From the NCBI RefSeq assembly GCF_019355935.1, contig NZ_CP079925.1:3410001-3474000 (forward strand): 64,000 nt of DNA, in the 5' to 3' direction. This DNA is from Comamonas sp. Y33R10-2 (lineage in GTDB: Bacteria > Pseudomonadota > Gammaproteobacteria > Burkholderiales > Burkholderiaceae_C). Shown here piece by piece: positions 48,101 through 57,455 of this stretch. Within the stretch, counting starts at the first letter, position 1. Every line of letters begins with the position of its first letter. The notes below the pieces were generated by a model. It ran no database searches. It had not been told where the DNA came from and saw only the letters and a list, made by a program, of their open reading frames with translations. Both the position numbers and the translations under genes were made by a program.

Positions 48101-48999
48101 CGAGGATCCGCACCATTCATCTCATACATCATCTCTGATGCCCAAAACTCGCCGGTTTTCAGATCCAGTCTCCAGCTACCAATGCGCGACAGCCGCTCGG
48201 CCCGGCGTAAAAAATGGTTGCTGGTGCGCATGTCTTTTTCAGTCGCGCGCAAGGACGTTATGTCTCGTGCAATTCCCAGCAGGCCAATGACGTCGCCGTT
48301 TTCGTTTCGGTAGGGGCTTTTGATGGATTGAAACAGACATCTCAGACCATCTTTTTGCAAGTAGGACTCGGAAATGATGGGCTGATCACTCTGGATTGCT
48401 TGAGCGTCATCGCTGGCAAAGTTATTGTTGCCACCCCAAATGTCTTGGTCCGTTTTGCCGATCATGGCTCCTTCCGGCACTCCCGCCATCTTGTCGGACG
48501 CCGGGTTGGAGAAAAGGTAGCGACCATTGAGGTCTTTGACAAAAACAATGTCTGAGGTGCCGCGCATGACAGAGTTCAGCAGCCGGCTAGAGTCTTTCCA
48601 GCGCTGCTCCAGCTCGGTGTTGAGCTTGCGGATTTCAGCTTCTCGCTGCACACGCTCAGAGATATCTCGGGCCATGGCGTAAAAGAGTTTTCGCCCTTCC
48701 ACTAATTGGCAGGAAATTTTGACCTCAACGGGGTAAAGCGTTCCGTTCTTGCGAACGTGGCGGTCTTCTACGACGGTGTTGAAGCCAGGCTCTACGGATT
48801 TCCAGAGTGCGAGCAGTGCGGCGTCGTTATGACCTTCTGAGAAGTGACGTACCTTCAGCGCTAGTAGCTCATCACGGCTGTAGCCTAGGTTTTCGCAGGC
48901 TTGCATGTTGACATCGAGCAACTGGCCGCAGTCGTCGTGCAAAAAGAATGCATCGGCGAAGTGATCGAGGAATTGACGGTACAGCAACTGATCAGACAT
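45166..48999 (-). CDS. Multi-PAS hybrid histidine kinase with two receivers and HPt
   Basis: 1277 residues from the ATG at 48999, after an AAGG; an in-frame extension to 49212 seems spurious. Domains in order: four PAS/PAC-like units (about 1-120, 130-255, 260-380, 385-505), HisKA with phospho-His 531 in [12 protein letters not shown], HATPase (about 575-740, GTGLGLAI), receiver 1 (from about 778, LIVDDN), receiver 2 (from about 930, LVVDDN), and HPt with His about 1123 in [12 protein letters not shown]. No membrane helices are seen, so it is probably a soluble sensor. A complete phosphorelay sits in one chain, ending at an HPt that could pass phosphate to the GGDEF regulator. Confidence 0.93.
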   Translation of the reverse strand: MSDQLLYRQFLDHFADAFFLHDDCGQLLDVNMQACENLGYSRDELLALKVRHFSEGHNDAALLALWKSVEPGFNTVVEDRHVRKNGTLYPVEVKISCQLVEGRKLFYAMARDISERVQREAEIRKLNTELEQRWKDSSRLLNSVMRGTSDIVFVKDLNGRYLFSNPASDKMAGVPEGAMIGKTDQDIWGGNNNFASDDAQAIQSDQPIISESYLQKDGLRCLFQSIKSPYRNENGDVIGLLGIARDITSLRATEKDMRTSNHFLRRAERLSRIGSWRLDLKTGEFWASEMMYEMNGADPRGAQLTPDDLRRLMPPEDHARVTAAINLCAQTGQGYALDVTHTNPVRGSFPASILGQADRDDEGNIIGISGVVQDLTEREAAKQRLEAVADNLPNGAIFRLQSDDASPRMTYISAGIEKLIGIKASVLTASQQLYLDRIHPSDVTQYKLLMEDAQQQKKVFDHSFRIIRPNGVMRWLRCRCAPQQTETGIVWDGILLDISREREAEIALQQAKEAAETAERTKSEFLATMSHEIRTPMNTVIGMTRLVQQTPLSPKQRNYLDKVELSANALLSIINDILDYSKIEAGMLELESVEFALDDILETVSAVTMLQAEEKGLEVAYSVSPEVPRHLRGDPLRLSQVLNNLVSNAIKFTHQGEVVVSIEKERPAIARASTDVDEVQTLLITVRDTGIGMNQAQIQQLFRPFSQADSQTTRRYGGTGLGLAICNRLVQLMGGRFDVFSAPGRGSTFRFAVQMLATSHPTKRPQIYPVGQANRVLIVDDNASARDILASMVRGFGMRTDAVDSGDKALAALHHAVGSGSPYDLVLMDWRMPGMDGLEVARRIREVEHLATIPAVLMVTAYGRDEVQRQAEQLGLQGLLTKPVTESVLFNSILEILQVHSPSHQAAAVPSTADISLSRRYPELKGKRVLVVDDNALNREVAADFLELMGIQVEMATDGVQALKVLEKQSFDLVLMDVHMPNMDGMQATQAIRQQPALRGLPVIALTAQARTEDRDAIEKSGMNAHLSKPIDDKLLYETLCQWMAPHASATHHAASPLPASQAQSPQTSPAFDLSQMQQRFRGNSNLISRVLNGFVRDFAAAPAKLQEYLSQSRWQDLGMLAHTLKGSLGYLGTPALTEQATLIEFACRTPQHMVNLTPESHQHLQQHVPIFAEQLAQLLKQLQQAAADPSASATQTPAASNSGLAAAKVIIEELRQLITDGNYAAMDGFERLQRQLDQRKHGVQLQRIRRNIEDLEADAALQDLDLLKQQLHQTTA

Positions 49000-49341
49000 G
49001 ACGCGCCTTGGGAATAGAAGGTGCCAGTGGTCAAGCGGCAACTCCTGAAGCAAAGTGATTGGGTTGATGTTACCTCTGTAGCACTTAATAACAAGCAGGC
49101 CTGAACCCTGCGAGCCTTGCGAATTGATGAATGTGCAGGTGTCAGAGCCTCTTTCCCGCCAGCTTAAACAGGCACCAAGCTCCTCTATAGAAGGGGTGCA
49201 GGTAAAATGCACTATTCACACAGCTTTGCCTTGTCTCGGTGATGGACGGCCCGGCAATGTTTGCAAGCGGTGTGGCGGCTGGCATACGCTGGCTTGCGCT
49301 CTGTTTCTTGTCTGTCCACAACTTTCGAATGCTTTTTGTCT

Positions 49342-50733
49342 ATGGCCTCCGCACTGACCGATAAACTCTCGCGCCTCGTCAAGGAGATGCGTGGCCAGGC
49401 CCGCATTACCGAGTCCAACGTACAGGACATGCTGCGCGAAGTGCGCATGGCTTTGCTTGAGGCTGACGTGGCCCTGCCCGTGGTGCGAGACTTCATTGCC
49501 CGCGTCAAAGAAAAAGCGCTGGGGCAAGAAGTCATCAGCTCGTTGCAGCCCGGTCAAGTGCTGGTCTCTATCGTCAATAAAGAACTGTCGGCCACGATGG
49601 GTGAGGGTGTTGCGGACATCAACCTCAACGCCCAGCCACCCGCCATTATTTTGATGGCCGGTCTGCAAGGTGCGGGTAAGACCACCACCACGGGCAAGCT
49701 GGCTAAGCACTTGATTGAAAAGCGCAAGAAAAAAGTGCTGACTGTCTCGGGTGACGTGTATCGCCCAGCGGCGATTGAGCAGCTCAAGACCGTGACTGCA
49801 CAGGCCGGAGCCGAATGGTTCCCGTCCACGCCCGATCAAAAGCCCCGCGACATTGCCATTGCTGCGCTGGACTACGCCAAAAAGCATTACTTCGATGTGC
49901 TGCTGGTGGACACGGCTGGCCGCTTGGCCATCGACGAATTGCTGATGGCCGAAATCAAGGATTTGCACGCCATCTTGAAGCCTGTCGAAACCCTGTTCGT
50001 GGTCGATGCCATGCAGGGTCAGGATGCGATCAACACCGCCAAGGCTTTTAAGGAAGCGCTGCCGCTCACAGGTATCGTCCTGACCAAGCTCGACGGTGAC
50101 TCGCGCGGCGGTGCGGCGCTGTCTGTGCGCCAGATTACGGGTGCGCCCATCAAGTTTGCCGGTGTCTCAGAAAAGCTCGACGGTCTGGAAGTCTTTGACG
50201 CCGACCGCCACGCACAGCGCGTGCTGGGCATGGGTGACATCGTAGCCTTGGTGGAGCAAGTCACCAAGGGCGTGGACATGGAAGCCGCGCAGAAGATGGC
50301 CGAGAAGCTCAAAAGCGGCGACGGCTTTGATCTGAACGACTTCTTGGCGCAGCTGCAGCAGATGAAGTCCATGGGCGGCCTGTCCCAACTGATGGACAAA
50401 TTGCCAGCCGAATTGGCGGGCAAGGCGGGCTCTGTTGATATGGACAAGGCCGAGCGTGAAATCAAGCGCAAGGAAGGCATCATCTGCTCAATGACGCTTA
50501 AAGAGCGCAAGCATCCCGCTCTCATCAAAGCCACCCGCAAGAAGCGCATTGCTGATGGCGCTGGTGTGCAGGTTCAAGAAGTGAACCGCCTGCTCAAAGA
50601 GTTTGAGCAGATGCAAACCATGATGAAAAAGTTCAAGGGCGGCGGCCTGATGAAGATGATGAAGAAGATGGGCGGCATGAAAGCCATGAAGGGAATGATG
50701 GGCGGTGGCGGTATGCCAAAGCTGCCCTTCTGA
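49342..50733 (+). CDS. ffh: Ffh, signal recognition particle GTPase
   Basis: 463 residues. N-domain helix bundle, then the G-domain with GLQGAGKTTTTGKLAKHL, DTAGRLAIDE and TKLDGDSRGGAALS. The methionine-rich M-domain ends MMKKFKGGGLMKMMKKMGG and binds 4.5S RNA and signal peptides. It targets inner membrane proteins. Start chosen at MASALTDKL; the longer in-frame extension is not family-like. A GC-rich repeat (A4) begins right after the stop. Confidence 0.97.
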   Translation: MASALTDKLSRLVKEMRGQARITESNVQDMLREVRMALLEADVALPVVRDFIARVKEKALGQEVISSLQPGQVLVSIVNKELSATMGEGVADINLNAQPPAIILMAGLQGAGKTTTTGKLAKHLIEKRKKKVLTVSGDVYRPAAIEQLKTVTAQAGAEWFPSTPDQKPRDIAIAALDYAKKHYFDVLLVDTAGRLAIDELLMAEIKDLHAILKPVETLFVVDAMQGQDAINTAKAFKEALPLTGIVLTKLDGDSRGGAALSVRQITGAPIKFAGVSEKLDGLEVFDADRHAQRVLGMGDIVALVEQVTKGVDMEAAQKMAEKLKSGDGFDLNDFLAQLQQMKSMGGLSQLMDKLPAELAGKAGSVDMDKAEREIKRKEGIICSMTLKERKHPALIKATRKKRIADGAGVQVQEVNRLLKEFEQMQTMMKKFKGGGLMKMMKKMGGMKAMKGMMGGGGMPKLPF

Positions 50734-50737
50734 TGCG

Positions 50738-50795
50738 GATCACCGCCTGAGGCGCTTTGCGCCCTCCCTCTCTTTGCTTCGGGGATTCCCGATTT
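50738..50795 (+). repeat. GC-rich interspersed 3' repeat, copy A4 (after ffh, truncated)
   Basis: Begins 5 nt after the ffh stop with GATCACCGCCTGAGGCGCTTTGC, the same first hairpin as A1, then CCTCCCTCTCTTTGCTTCGGGG. The GGGGCGGCCCTTGC block is missing, so the copy is shorter. Confidence 0.75.
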
Positions 50796-50954
50796 CGCCA
50801 GTTTAAAAAGTGAGCTGTTAGTCTTAGTCAAATCTTGGTTTAAGCGGTAAAACTGCTTGAAACCATTCATTTGCAAAGACTGGCAGCTCATTTTTTTGTA
50901 AAAACACTCAGCAAAGGTGGATGCAAAGATTGCTTTCTGAGAACATGCCTTCCT

Positions 50955-51521
50955 ATGAAGTTAAAAGACTCGACTTTCGTGCAGGCCGCGTCACCTCAAT
51001 TACTCGAGCGCCGTAAAGCATTCCTGCTCGCAGGCTCTGCGCTGGCGCTGCTAGCCGGTTGCTCCACCACCAAAGACAAGCCAAAAGCCGCAGCGCAAAG
51101 CAGCTCACCCGCCCGTTTGGCCGGGGCATTGAGTCTGGATGGCGATTTGCGCGAGTCTTTGCTGGCCCGCGCCATGCTGGTAGTCAACACGCGCTACACC
51201 TATGGGGGCAACTCCCCAGAGGGCGGCTTTGACTGCAGTGGCCTCATTCAGTGGGCCGTTAAAGGAATTACGGAAATCCGCTTGCCCCGCACCACGGCGC
51301 AATGGGCGCAGGCCAGCAACCCGGTGAATGGGCGCGAGCTGGCGCGGGGAGATTTTGTGTTCTTCAACACGCTGGGCGGGCGCTATTCCCACATGGGGAT
51401 CTTTGTGGGCAACGGCCAGTTTGTGCATGCGCCCTCCAGTGGAGGGACGGTGCAGCGAGTGCGCATGGACAACGTCTATTTCTCCAAACGTTTCACAGAA
51501 GCCCGCAGTATTTTTGCCTGA
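50955..51521 (+). CDS. NlpC/P60-family lipoprotein peptidase
   Basis: 188 residues. The signal sequence ends in a lipobox, LALLAGC (about residue 34), so it is probably an outer membrane or periplasmic lipoprotein. The NlpC/P60 catalytic Cys is in GGFDCSGLIQW, and the His is in YSHMGIFVGNGQFVHAPS. The family cuts peptidoglycan stem peptides (D,L-endopeptidase). Start at the ATG 50955; an upstream in-frame region is less likely. It is convergent with the three-gene cluster on the minus strand. Confidence 0.9.
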   Translation: MKLKDSTFVQAASPQLLERRKAFLLAGSALALLAGCSTTKDKPKAAAQSSSPARLAGALSLDGDLRESLLARAMLVVNTRYTYGGNSPEGGFDCSGLIQWAVKGITEIRLPRTTAQWAQASNPVNGRELARGDFVFFNTLGGRYSHMGIFVGNGQFVHAPSSGGTVQRVRMDNVYFSKRFTEARSIFA

Positions 51522-51565
51522 CTTGTCTGCTCTCGGAGGCGACTCTCTGGCGGAACGCTTATGGA

Positions 51566-52279
51566 TCAGGCGGCGCTGACTGCGTGGGGCGCACTGTCAG
51601 CGGCCTCTGCTGCCAGCGGCAGATTCCAGTTCATGCAATGCCAGGGGTGTTTGTCTTCAGTGACCCATTGGGCGACTTCTTCGCTGGTGAAGGCGATGCC
51701 CCGCAGATCGCTGCGCCCTTGCGCCACCCACTGCGCACGGCCCTTGGAATAAGCCTGCCCAAAATCCAGCCAGCTGCCAAAGCATTGCTGGGCGCGTTGT
51801 GCGTTGAGCATGAGGAGCTGCCAATGAGGCTCCTCCTCGATCCAGTTCAATAGTCTTGCGCAGCGCACAAAGAACGTCACCCGGGCGCAGGCAAAAGCCA
51901 TGGCCGCCTGCGGATCGTCGCTGCGCTGAAGCCGCTGTAAATCCAGCATGAACCAGCGCTGGCGCATGGCGTCCGGCAGTTGCTGGCGTATTTGATCGTC
52001 ATTCAGATCGGTTCGCAGTCCCAGGTGGTGCAACACCATGGGACGCAATTGCTTGGCCAGGGTCTCATCGGCACCATTCAAATCGCAGGCAAAGCCGCCC
52101 TGCATGGCGTGGTAGGCCATAGGGTGGGCGAGGGCCAAGGCCCAATTGCGCTCAGGGCTACCCGCTTGGTAGCTGACCATGTCGCCCCTGGCTTTGGCGG
52201 CACTCAAACGCTTGAAACCGCCGCGAAACACCCAATACACCACGGCGAAGGTGATCAGGGCATAGGTCCAGCCGTTCAT
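51566..52279 (-). CDS. DUF1266-like protein
   Basis: 237 residues. One N-terminal helix (about 4-20) is followed by a basic segment and a helical body. The C-terminal part has a Trp/Tyr-rich pattern (GSWLDFGQAYSKGRAQWVAQGRSDLRGIAF) like the DUF1266 family (E. coli YbeU/YbeR). Biochemical function unknown. Its start overlaps the stop of the PcfJ-like gene by 4 nt, so it is the third gene of a coupled cluster. The family assignment is by eye and moderate. Confidence 0.75.
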   Translation of the reverse strand: MNGWTYALITFAVVYWVFRGGFKRLSAAKARGDMVSYQAGSPERNWALALAHPMAYHAMQGGFACDLNGADETLAKQLRPMVLHHLGLRTDLNDDQIRQQLPDAMRQRWFMLDLQRLQRSDDPQAAMAFACARVTFFVRCARLLNWIEEEPHWQLLMLNAQRAQQCFGSWLDFGQAYSKGRAQWVAQGRSDLRGIAFTSEEVAQWVTEDKHPWHCMNWNLPLAAEAADSAPHAVSAA

Positions 52280-53475
52280 GCCCGGCCTCCGCTGCGGGCG
52301 GGACGCATTTTAGCCAGTCGCAGAGTCTCTTTCAATGCGGCAGATTGGGGCATGCGCTCCAGGATTTCATGGGGGATGGAGTCCTTGCGTGCAGCCACCA
52401 TCCATTGCATCAAAGGGGTGCGCAGGTTCAGTTGAGGCAGCAACTCGGGGTGTTGTTGCATCAGCCACAGCTGTTCCGAATCCGACTGCAACTCTTGTAC
52501 GGCACACCAAGCTGCTAGATGGGGTTGGGCCTCCAGAACATGGGGTGGTCTGCGCACAATGCCCATGGCAATGGCATCGTCGGAAACCGTGTCGTTCAGT
52601 GGCAGGTGATTGAGCAGTGCCACCACATCGGGGGCATAACGGGCAATTGGTGGGCGGTTTTGTTTGCCCTTGATCTGCTCGATTTTCAGGCTGCCATCTT
52701 TTTGCACATAGGCGTTGACGGTAATTCGGGGCTGGGCAGAGCCGGTGCGATAACTGAACAGCCGCATCCGTCCGGATTCCAGCCCTTCTGCGTAGTGCTC
52801 CCCGTAGCCGCCTTGAAAATTTTTACGGTCAGCGAACTGGCCCACGCAATGCCCCATCATCTGGCTTTCATAAGCCATCTCCTGACGCATATTGGGGTTC
52901 TTGCTATCAAATTCGAAAAATATGCCGTGCTGCCCGGGCAACAGACCACGCACGGCGTCCTTATGGTGCTCCACGCGACCGCTGCTTTGCTTTTTCTCAA
53001 ACGCAAGGTGCTCCAGCGTCCAGCGTGCAAGCGCCTGGGGGGCGTTGATGCGCTGCAACTTACCTTCCAGTGAAGTGCCTTTGCGGGTAGAGAGGAATTC
53101 GACCAACCGACTCTCCAGGGTCGCAACCGCCGAGCTGTCTGGGTCCACCCACCAAAGGTCAGGCAGATTGATACCCGCCCCTTTTTTGGCAAGCCGCTCC
53201 AGAGCCCAGGCGGGTGGCTCTTTGCGTCCCATCAAGTCTTGCAATTCTTTGGCGTCGGTAATGCGCAACACGGCCGGCGCATCGGCCTGCACATTGCCTA
53301 TGACATAGCGGTAGAAGTGATTGCCCATCCAGGCGGCTACATCGGAAGCATCACCACGCGCGGCGCTGCGGGTTTGGATGCGCTCCTTGATGGCTGGAGC
53401 GTTGACCACGTCACGTGCCTTGTAGGCACTGGCTGCGGCGGTGGGAGTGCTTGCCTGGTTCACCAGAATTTCCAC
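52276..53475 (-). CDS. PcfJ-like domain protein
   Basis: 399 residues. The central-late region AYESQMMGHCVGQFADR, then MRLFSYRTG, ITVNAYVQKDG and IEQIKGKQNRPP, follows the order of the PcfJ-like pattern (HCVG, an iR-like strand, then Q.xG.xN). PcfJ-like proteins occur on plasmids, phages and in chromosomes, and their role is unknown. The N-terminal 150 residues are not recognised. It overlaps the TPR gene by 16 nt at its start and DUF1266 by 4 nt at its end. Confidence 0.72.
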   Translation of the reverse strand: MEILVNQASTPTAAASAYKARDVVNAPAIKERIQTRSAARGDASDVAAWMGNHFYRYVIGNVQADAPAVLRITDAKELQDLMGRKEPPAWALERLAKKGAGINLPDLWWVDPDSSAVATLESRLVEFLSTRKGTSLEGKLQRINAPQALARWTLEHLAFEKKQSSGRVEHHKDAVRGLLPGQHGIFFEFDSKNPNMRQEMAYESQMMGHCVGQFADRKNFQGGYGEHYAEGLESGRMRLFSYRTGSAQPRITVNAYVQKDGSLKIEQIKGKQNRPPIARYAPDVVALLNHLPLNDTVSDDAIAMGIVRRPPHVLEAQPHLAAWCAVQELQSDSEQLWLMQQHPELLPQLNLRTPLMQWMVAARKDSIPHEILERMPQSAALKETLRLAKMRPARSGGRA

Positions 53476-55754
53476 CAGGCTTTGCGACCGGAGGACGCGC
53501 TGCCGGCTTCAGCATCACGCTCGCCAATCTTGCGTTCCGCACGGGCAATGCCTTCGCGGGACATGCGGCGCTCGTCTTCGTCGTCGTCCTTGTCGAGGAA
53601 GCTGTGGGCTTTTTTGTGTAGCTCCAGCGATTCTTCGAGGAGTTCCGGATAGGCCTCCAGAGCACAAGCCAGGCGGCGCAGCGGATAGCAATCACGCAAG
53701 GAGGTGACTTCAGCCTGATGGGCCCGCAAACGCGGCAGCACCAACTCGGGCTGGGTGCTGGACTGGAAGTCCAGCATGGACATCAGCGTCGCCAGGTAGT
53801 CGCGGCGCTCGCTGGCCTGATCTTCCTCATCCAGCTCTTCAAACCACTGGTCCAAACGCTCCAGCCAGATGCTGATTTCATCGTCGCGATCCAGTTTGTA
53901 CAGCGACATGGAGACGGTAGAGAAATAGCTAGTCGGGTCATGGCGACCATAGCCGTGGTCCTGCACAAAATGCCACAGGCGCTCGGCCTCGGCCACGATC
54001 TCGCTGTCATCGTCCTTGAGGATGGCACACCACATCAGTCCATCCTGGTGCTCGGCAAAGGGGCTGCTTTCCAGTCCTTTGCGGTGCAGGACTGCGGCAT
54101 CGTCATAGCGCTCGGCGAAGCGGTATTTGATGGCCAGGTTGTTGCACAGCATGGAGTACACATGCAGGTCCGCATCCTTGTATGCACCCTGGCCCGTGGC
54201 CCAGAATTGCTCGAAGCGGGCCAAGCCCATCTCGTAATAGCGCACTACCAGTGGCAGGCGTACTTCGTCGGAGGGAACTTTTTTCTTGCCACCCATCAGC
54301 GGGGCCAGGTCGTCTTCATCGTCCAGAACCACGCCGGCGGCATAGCACCAGTGGCCGCCATGGGACTCGGGGAAGGGGCGCGCAAGTGCCTCTTCCAGTG
54401 GCAGAGCGGCAAAACGAGCCGCCCACAGCGCGGGCAGCTTGTCGGAGTCGGCAAACTCCGGGTGTTGGCCCACGGACTGCTCCAGCAAGGGCAAAGCCAG
54501 CTCCATCTTGCGCTTCTCAGCCCATTTCATGCCTTCGATGACGGCCAGAACCGGGTGCTGTGGCTGGGCTGCGCGCACCATGTTCATATAGAACTCTGGT
54601 GGGTGGACTGCCATATCCTCTTGCGCCAGCAACTGGCGCATGTCCTCGTCGATGCCACCCATGGCCAGAATCAGAGCCCAGGTAATGGAGCGCTGAGGAT
54701 CGGTGTCAATTCGCTCGCGTGCGAGGTGGTAGGCGGTGACGGCCGAGACGGGGCGGGCATGCAGCACGCTTTCCAGGGCCAGGTCGGCAGCGTCGTCCAG
54801 ACGTCCTGCCTGTACCAGCCATTGCAGCTGCTGACTGGTGAACGGGTCACCATGGTCATCCGTCAGCCCGAAGTGGCCTTGCGGTGCCAGTTGCAGCGCC
54901 GCTTCGAGCTGCCCTGCTTGTGCGCAGGCCTGTGCCTGCAGGCGCACGATGCGTACTTTGCGGTGGGTCTTGATGGCCTGAGAGGGTGGGCTCACCTCTG
55001 TGCTGGCCAGTCTCTGCTCACAGGCCATCAGCAACGATGGCAGACTTTGTGGTGCCGCGCTCAGGACTTCGTCGGCCAGCGTCATCCAGCGGTCGAAATC
55101 GACCTCCTGATCGGCTGGAGCGTACCGCAATGTGCTGATAGCACTTTGCACCAGTTGCGTCGTCTGCGATGCGTTGCCGCTTTTCTGGGCCAGCTCGGCT
55201 TTTTGCACGAAGGCCATGGCATCCAGATAGGCATTGTCATCGGCCATGTCCGAGTTCTGACGCTGCTGTGCGCGCAGCATGTCCACGCCAATGGCGGCCA
55301 CTTCCCATGCCTTTAGCTCATGGACCATGTCGCGCCAGATAGACCAGAAACTGTCGGCATCCTCATGATCTGTGAGCTGGGAAATGGCTTGGGCCGTAGG
55401 CAGCAGCAAGGCAATGGCAGAAGCCTTGTCAAAACCCATGCGACTTTGGATATCGCTCAGCGCCAGTCTTACGGCGCTGTCTTCGGCAAACTGCACCTGG
55501 TGGCGATGGGTCTGCAGCAGATGGTTGGCGCTTTCAGGTTTGCCCAGAGCAAGCCAGAAATCGTGCAGCCGCTCCAGCTCCAGTGCGGAGGTCGGAGCAA
55601 AAGTCTGCTGCTCCATCAGCTCCACAGCCGCCGCAATGCGGTCTTCGCGGGTGATGTGGCTGGGCTGTTCATCGTGGTAATCGTTGAGCAGCTCGTGTGC
55701 CTGATCCAGAAAAATGTAGAGCGCGTCGCCTTGCAGTGCAGCAGTTTGGTTCAT
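53460..55754 (-). CDS. Large TPR-like helical repeat protein
   Basis: 764 residues, cytoplasmic, with no signal peptide. The sequence is helical throughout with degenerate TPR-like pairs (for example AACALEAYPELLEESLELHKKA near 700 and LCNNLAIKYRFAERYDDAAVLHRKGLE near 575). The tail is strongly charged (DKDDDEDERR) and ends GRKAWWKFW. TPR proteins are usually protein-protein scaffolds. It begins the three-gene cluster 193 nt before the miaB 3' end and has its own ATG in a clean context. Function unknown. Confidence 0.72.
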   Translation of the reverse strand: MNQTAALQGDALYIFLDQAHELLNDYHDEQPSHITREDRIAAAVELMEQQTFAPTSALELERLHDFWLALGKPESANHLLQTHRHQVQFAEDSAVRLALSDIQSRMGFDKASAIALLLPTAQAISQLTDHEDADSFWSIWRDMVHELKAWEVAAIGVDMLRAQQRQNSDMADDNAYLDAMAFVQKAELAQKSGNASQTTQLVQSAISTLRYAPADQEVDFDRWMTLADEVLSAAPQSLPSLLMACEQRLASTEVSPPSQAIKTHRKVRIVRLQAQACAQAGQLEAALQLAPQGHFGLTDDHGDPFTSQQLQWLVQAGRLDDAADLALESVLHARPVSAVTAYHLARERIDTDPQRSITWALILAMGGIDEDMRQLLAQEDMAVHPPEFYMNMVRAAQPQHPVLAVIEGMKWAEKRKMELALPLLEQSVGQHPEFADSDKLPALWAARFAALPLEEALARPFPESHGGHWCYAAGVVLDDEDDLAPLMGGKKKVPSDEVRLPLVVRYYEMGLARFEQFWATGQGAYKDADLHVYSMLCNNLAIKYRFAERYDDAAVLHRKGLESSPFAEHQDGLMWCAILKDDDSEIVAEAERLWHFVQDHGYGRHDPTSYFSTVSMSLYKLDRDDEISIWLERLDQWFEELDEEDQASERRDYLATLMSMLDFQSSTQPELVLPRLRAHQAEVTSLRDCYPLRRLACALEAYPELLEESLELHKKAHSFLDKDDDEDERRMSREGIARAERKIGERDAEAGSASSGRKAWWKFW

Positions 55755-55946
55755 GGTGTCCAGATGTCAATCCGAGGCTGAGCGCGCCTCAACAGCTCTC
55801 CATCCTAACGACTGATAGAGCGCAGGCGTTCATCTTTGGGGGCTTTCACCTCTTGTTACCAGAATGGCAAACCATGAAAAAAGCCTGCCTCTGCAGAGCA
55901 GGGCAGGGCAGGCAGGGTGTTAGCGCTCAGAGCGCTAGGAAGGCAC

Positions 55947-57275
55947 TCAGTCCTTGACCAGCACTTCAGCGCGCAAGGTGTAAACCTTGGCTTCGGTGAT
56001 CTTCACATCCACCATCTGGCCAATCAGGCGTTCATTACCGGGGAAGTTGACCACGCGATTGCACTCGGTGCGGCCCATCAGCTCGCTGCCGTCGCGCTTG
56101 CTCACGCCTTCCACCAGCAAGCGTTGCACGGTGCCCACGCGCTCGTTGCTGATGTCTTTGATGTTGTTGTTAATGACGGCTTGCAACTCTTGCAGGCGGC
56201 GCAGCTTCACTTCATGCGGGGTGTCGTCATGCAGATTGGCGGCGGGCGTGCCGGGGCGGGGGCTGAAGATGAAGCTGAACGAGTTATCAAAGCGCACATC
56301 GTGGATGAGCTTCATCATCTTTTGGAAGTCTTCTTCCGTCTCGCCGGGGAAGCCGACGATGAAGTCGCTGCTCATGGCCATATCCGGGCGAATGGCACGC
56401 AGTTTGCGCACAGTGCTCTTGTATTCCATAGCGGTGTAGCCGCGCTTCATGGCCATCAAGATTTTGTCCGAGCCATGTTGCACGGGCAGGTGCAGGTGGC
56501 TGACCAGCTTTGGCAGCTTGGCATAGGCCTCGATCAGACGAGGTGTGAACTCGTTAGGGTGGCTGGTGGTGTAGCGAATGCGCTCAATGCCAGGGATTTC
56601 AGAGACATATTCCAGTAGCAGCGCAAAGTCGCACATCTCGCTGGTGTCACCCATCTTGCCCAGATAGGCGTTGACGTTCTGGCCCAGCAGCGTGATTTCT
56701 TTGACGCCTTGCTCGGCCAGACCGGCTACTTCTACCAACACGTCTTCAAACGGGCGACTGACTTCTTCACCGCGGGTGTAAGGCACCACGCAGTAGCTGC
56801 AGTACTTGGAGCAGCCTTCCATGATGGAGACAAAGGCTGACGCGCCATCTACGCGGGCGGGCGGCAGGTGGTCAAACTTCTCGATCTCGGGGAAAGAAAT
56901 GTCGACTTGCGGCTTTGCCTTGGCTGCGCGGGCGTTAAGTAACTCGGGCAGGCGGTGCAGGGTCTGGGGGCCAAAAACCACGTCCACATAAGGCGCGCGC
57001 TTGATGATTTCTTCGCCTTCTTGGCTAGCCACACAGCCGCCCACGCCAATGAGCACGCCTTTTTCTTTCAGGTGCTTGTAGCGACCCAGATCGCTAAACA
57101 CCTTCTCTTGCGCCTTTTCGCGCACCGAGCAGGTGTTGAACAAAATCAGGTCGGCCTGCTCGGGGTCGTTGGTGGATTCATAGCCTTGGGCAGCGCCAAG
57201 CACGTCGGCCATCTTGTCCGAGTCGTACTCGTTCATCTGGCAGCCGAAGGTTTTGATAAAGACTTTTTTGCTCAT
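55947..57275 (-). CDS. miaB: MiaB, tRNA A37 methylthiotransferase
   Basis: Radical SAM enzyme that adds methylthio to i6A37 in tRNA. The N-terminal UPF0004 domain has [15 protein letters not shown] and the first-cluster Cys residues. The radical SAM motif [15 protein letters not shown] is near residue 157. The C-terminal TRAM domain starts around [13 protein letters not shown]. 442 residues. It starts at 57275 on the minus strand with no other gene before it for 180 nt. Confidence 0.96.
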   Translation of the reverse strand: MSKKVFIKTFGCQMNEYDSDKMADVLGAAQGYESTNDPEQADLILFNTCSVREKAQEKVFSDLGRYKHLKEKGVLIGVGGCVASQEGEEIIKRAPYVDVVFGPQTLHRLPELLNARAAKAKPQVDISFPEIEKFDHLPPARVDGASAFVSIMEGCSKYCSYCVVPYTRGEEVSRPFEDVLVEVAGLAEQGVKEITLLGQNVNAYLGKMGDTSEMCDFALLLEYVSEIPGIERIRYTTSHPNEFTPRLIEAYAKLPKLVSHLHLPVQHGSDKILMAMKRGYTAMEYKSTVRKLRAIRPDMAMSSDFIVGFPGETEEDFQKMMKLIHDVRFDNSFSFIFSPRPGTPAANLHDDTPHEVKLRRLQELQAVINNNIKDISNERVGTVQRLLVEGVSKRDGSELMGRTECNRVVNFPGNERLIGQMVDVKITEAKVYTLRAEVLVKD

Positions 57276-57455
57276 GGGGCGCTCTTATAGGGAAAAGGCT
57301 TGCAAAAGCTGTATTCGCTGCAAGCGCAAAGTCATAGCGGCTAGTGCCTGCTATTACTAGGTTTGAATAGTTAAATGGCCTGAACTGCATGTACTTCTAG
57401 GACATGCAGCTTCAAAATTAATAGCGGCTAACTCAATAGCGAAGAGGGCGTCGAA

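Noticed and set aside
53718..55316. 532-codon open frame antisense to the TPR-like gene
   Set aside because: Low-complexity Gln/His/Leu composition, no motif, no good ribosome site. The minus-strand frame has the overlap with the next gene and a charged helical protein pattern.
57385..57409. Hairpin CTGCATGT/ACATGCAG between the secreted hypothetical gene and miaB
   Set aside because: The stem is good but there is no U-tract in either direction and no link to a start codon; too little to call a terminator or regulatory element.
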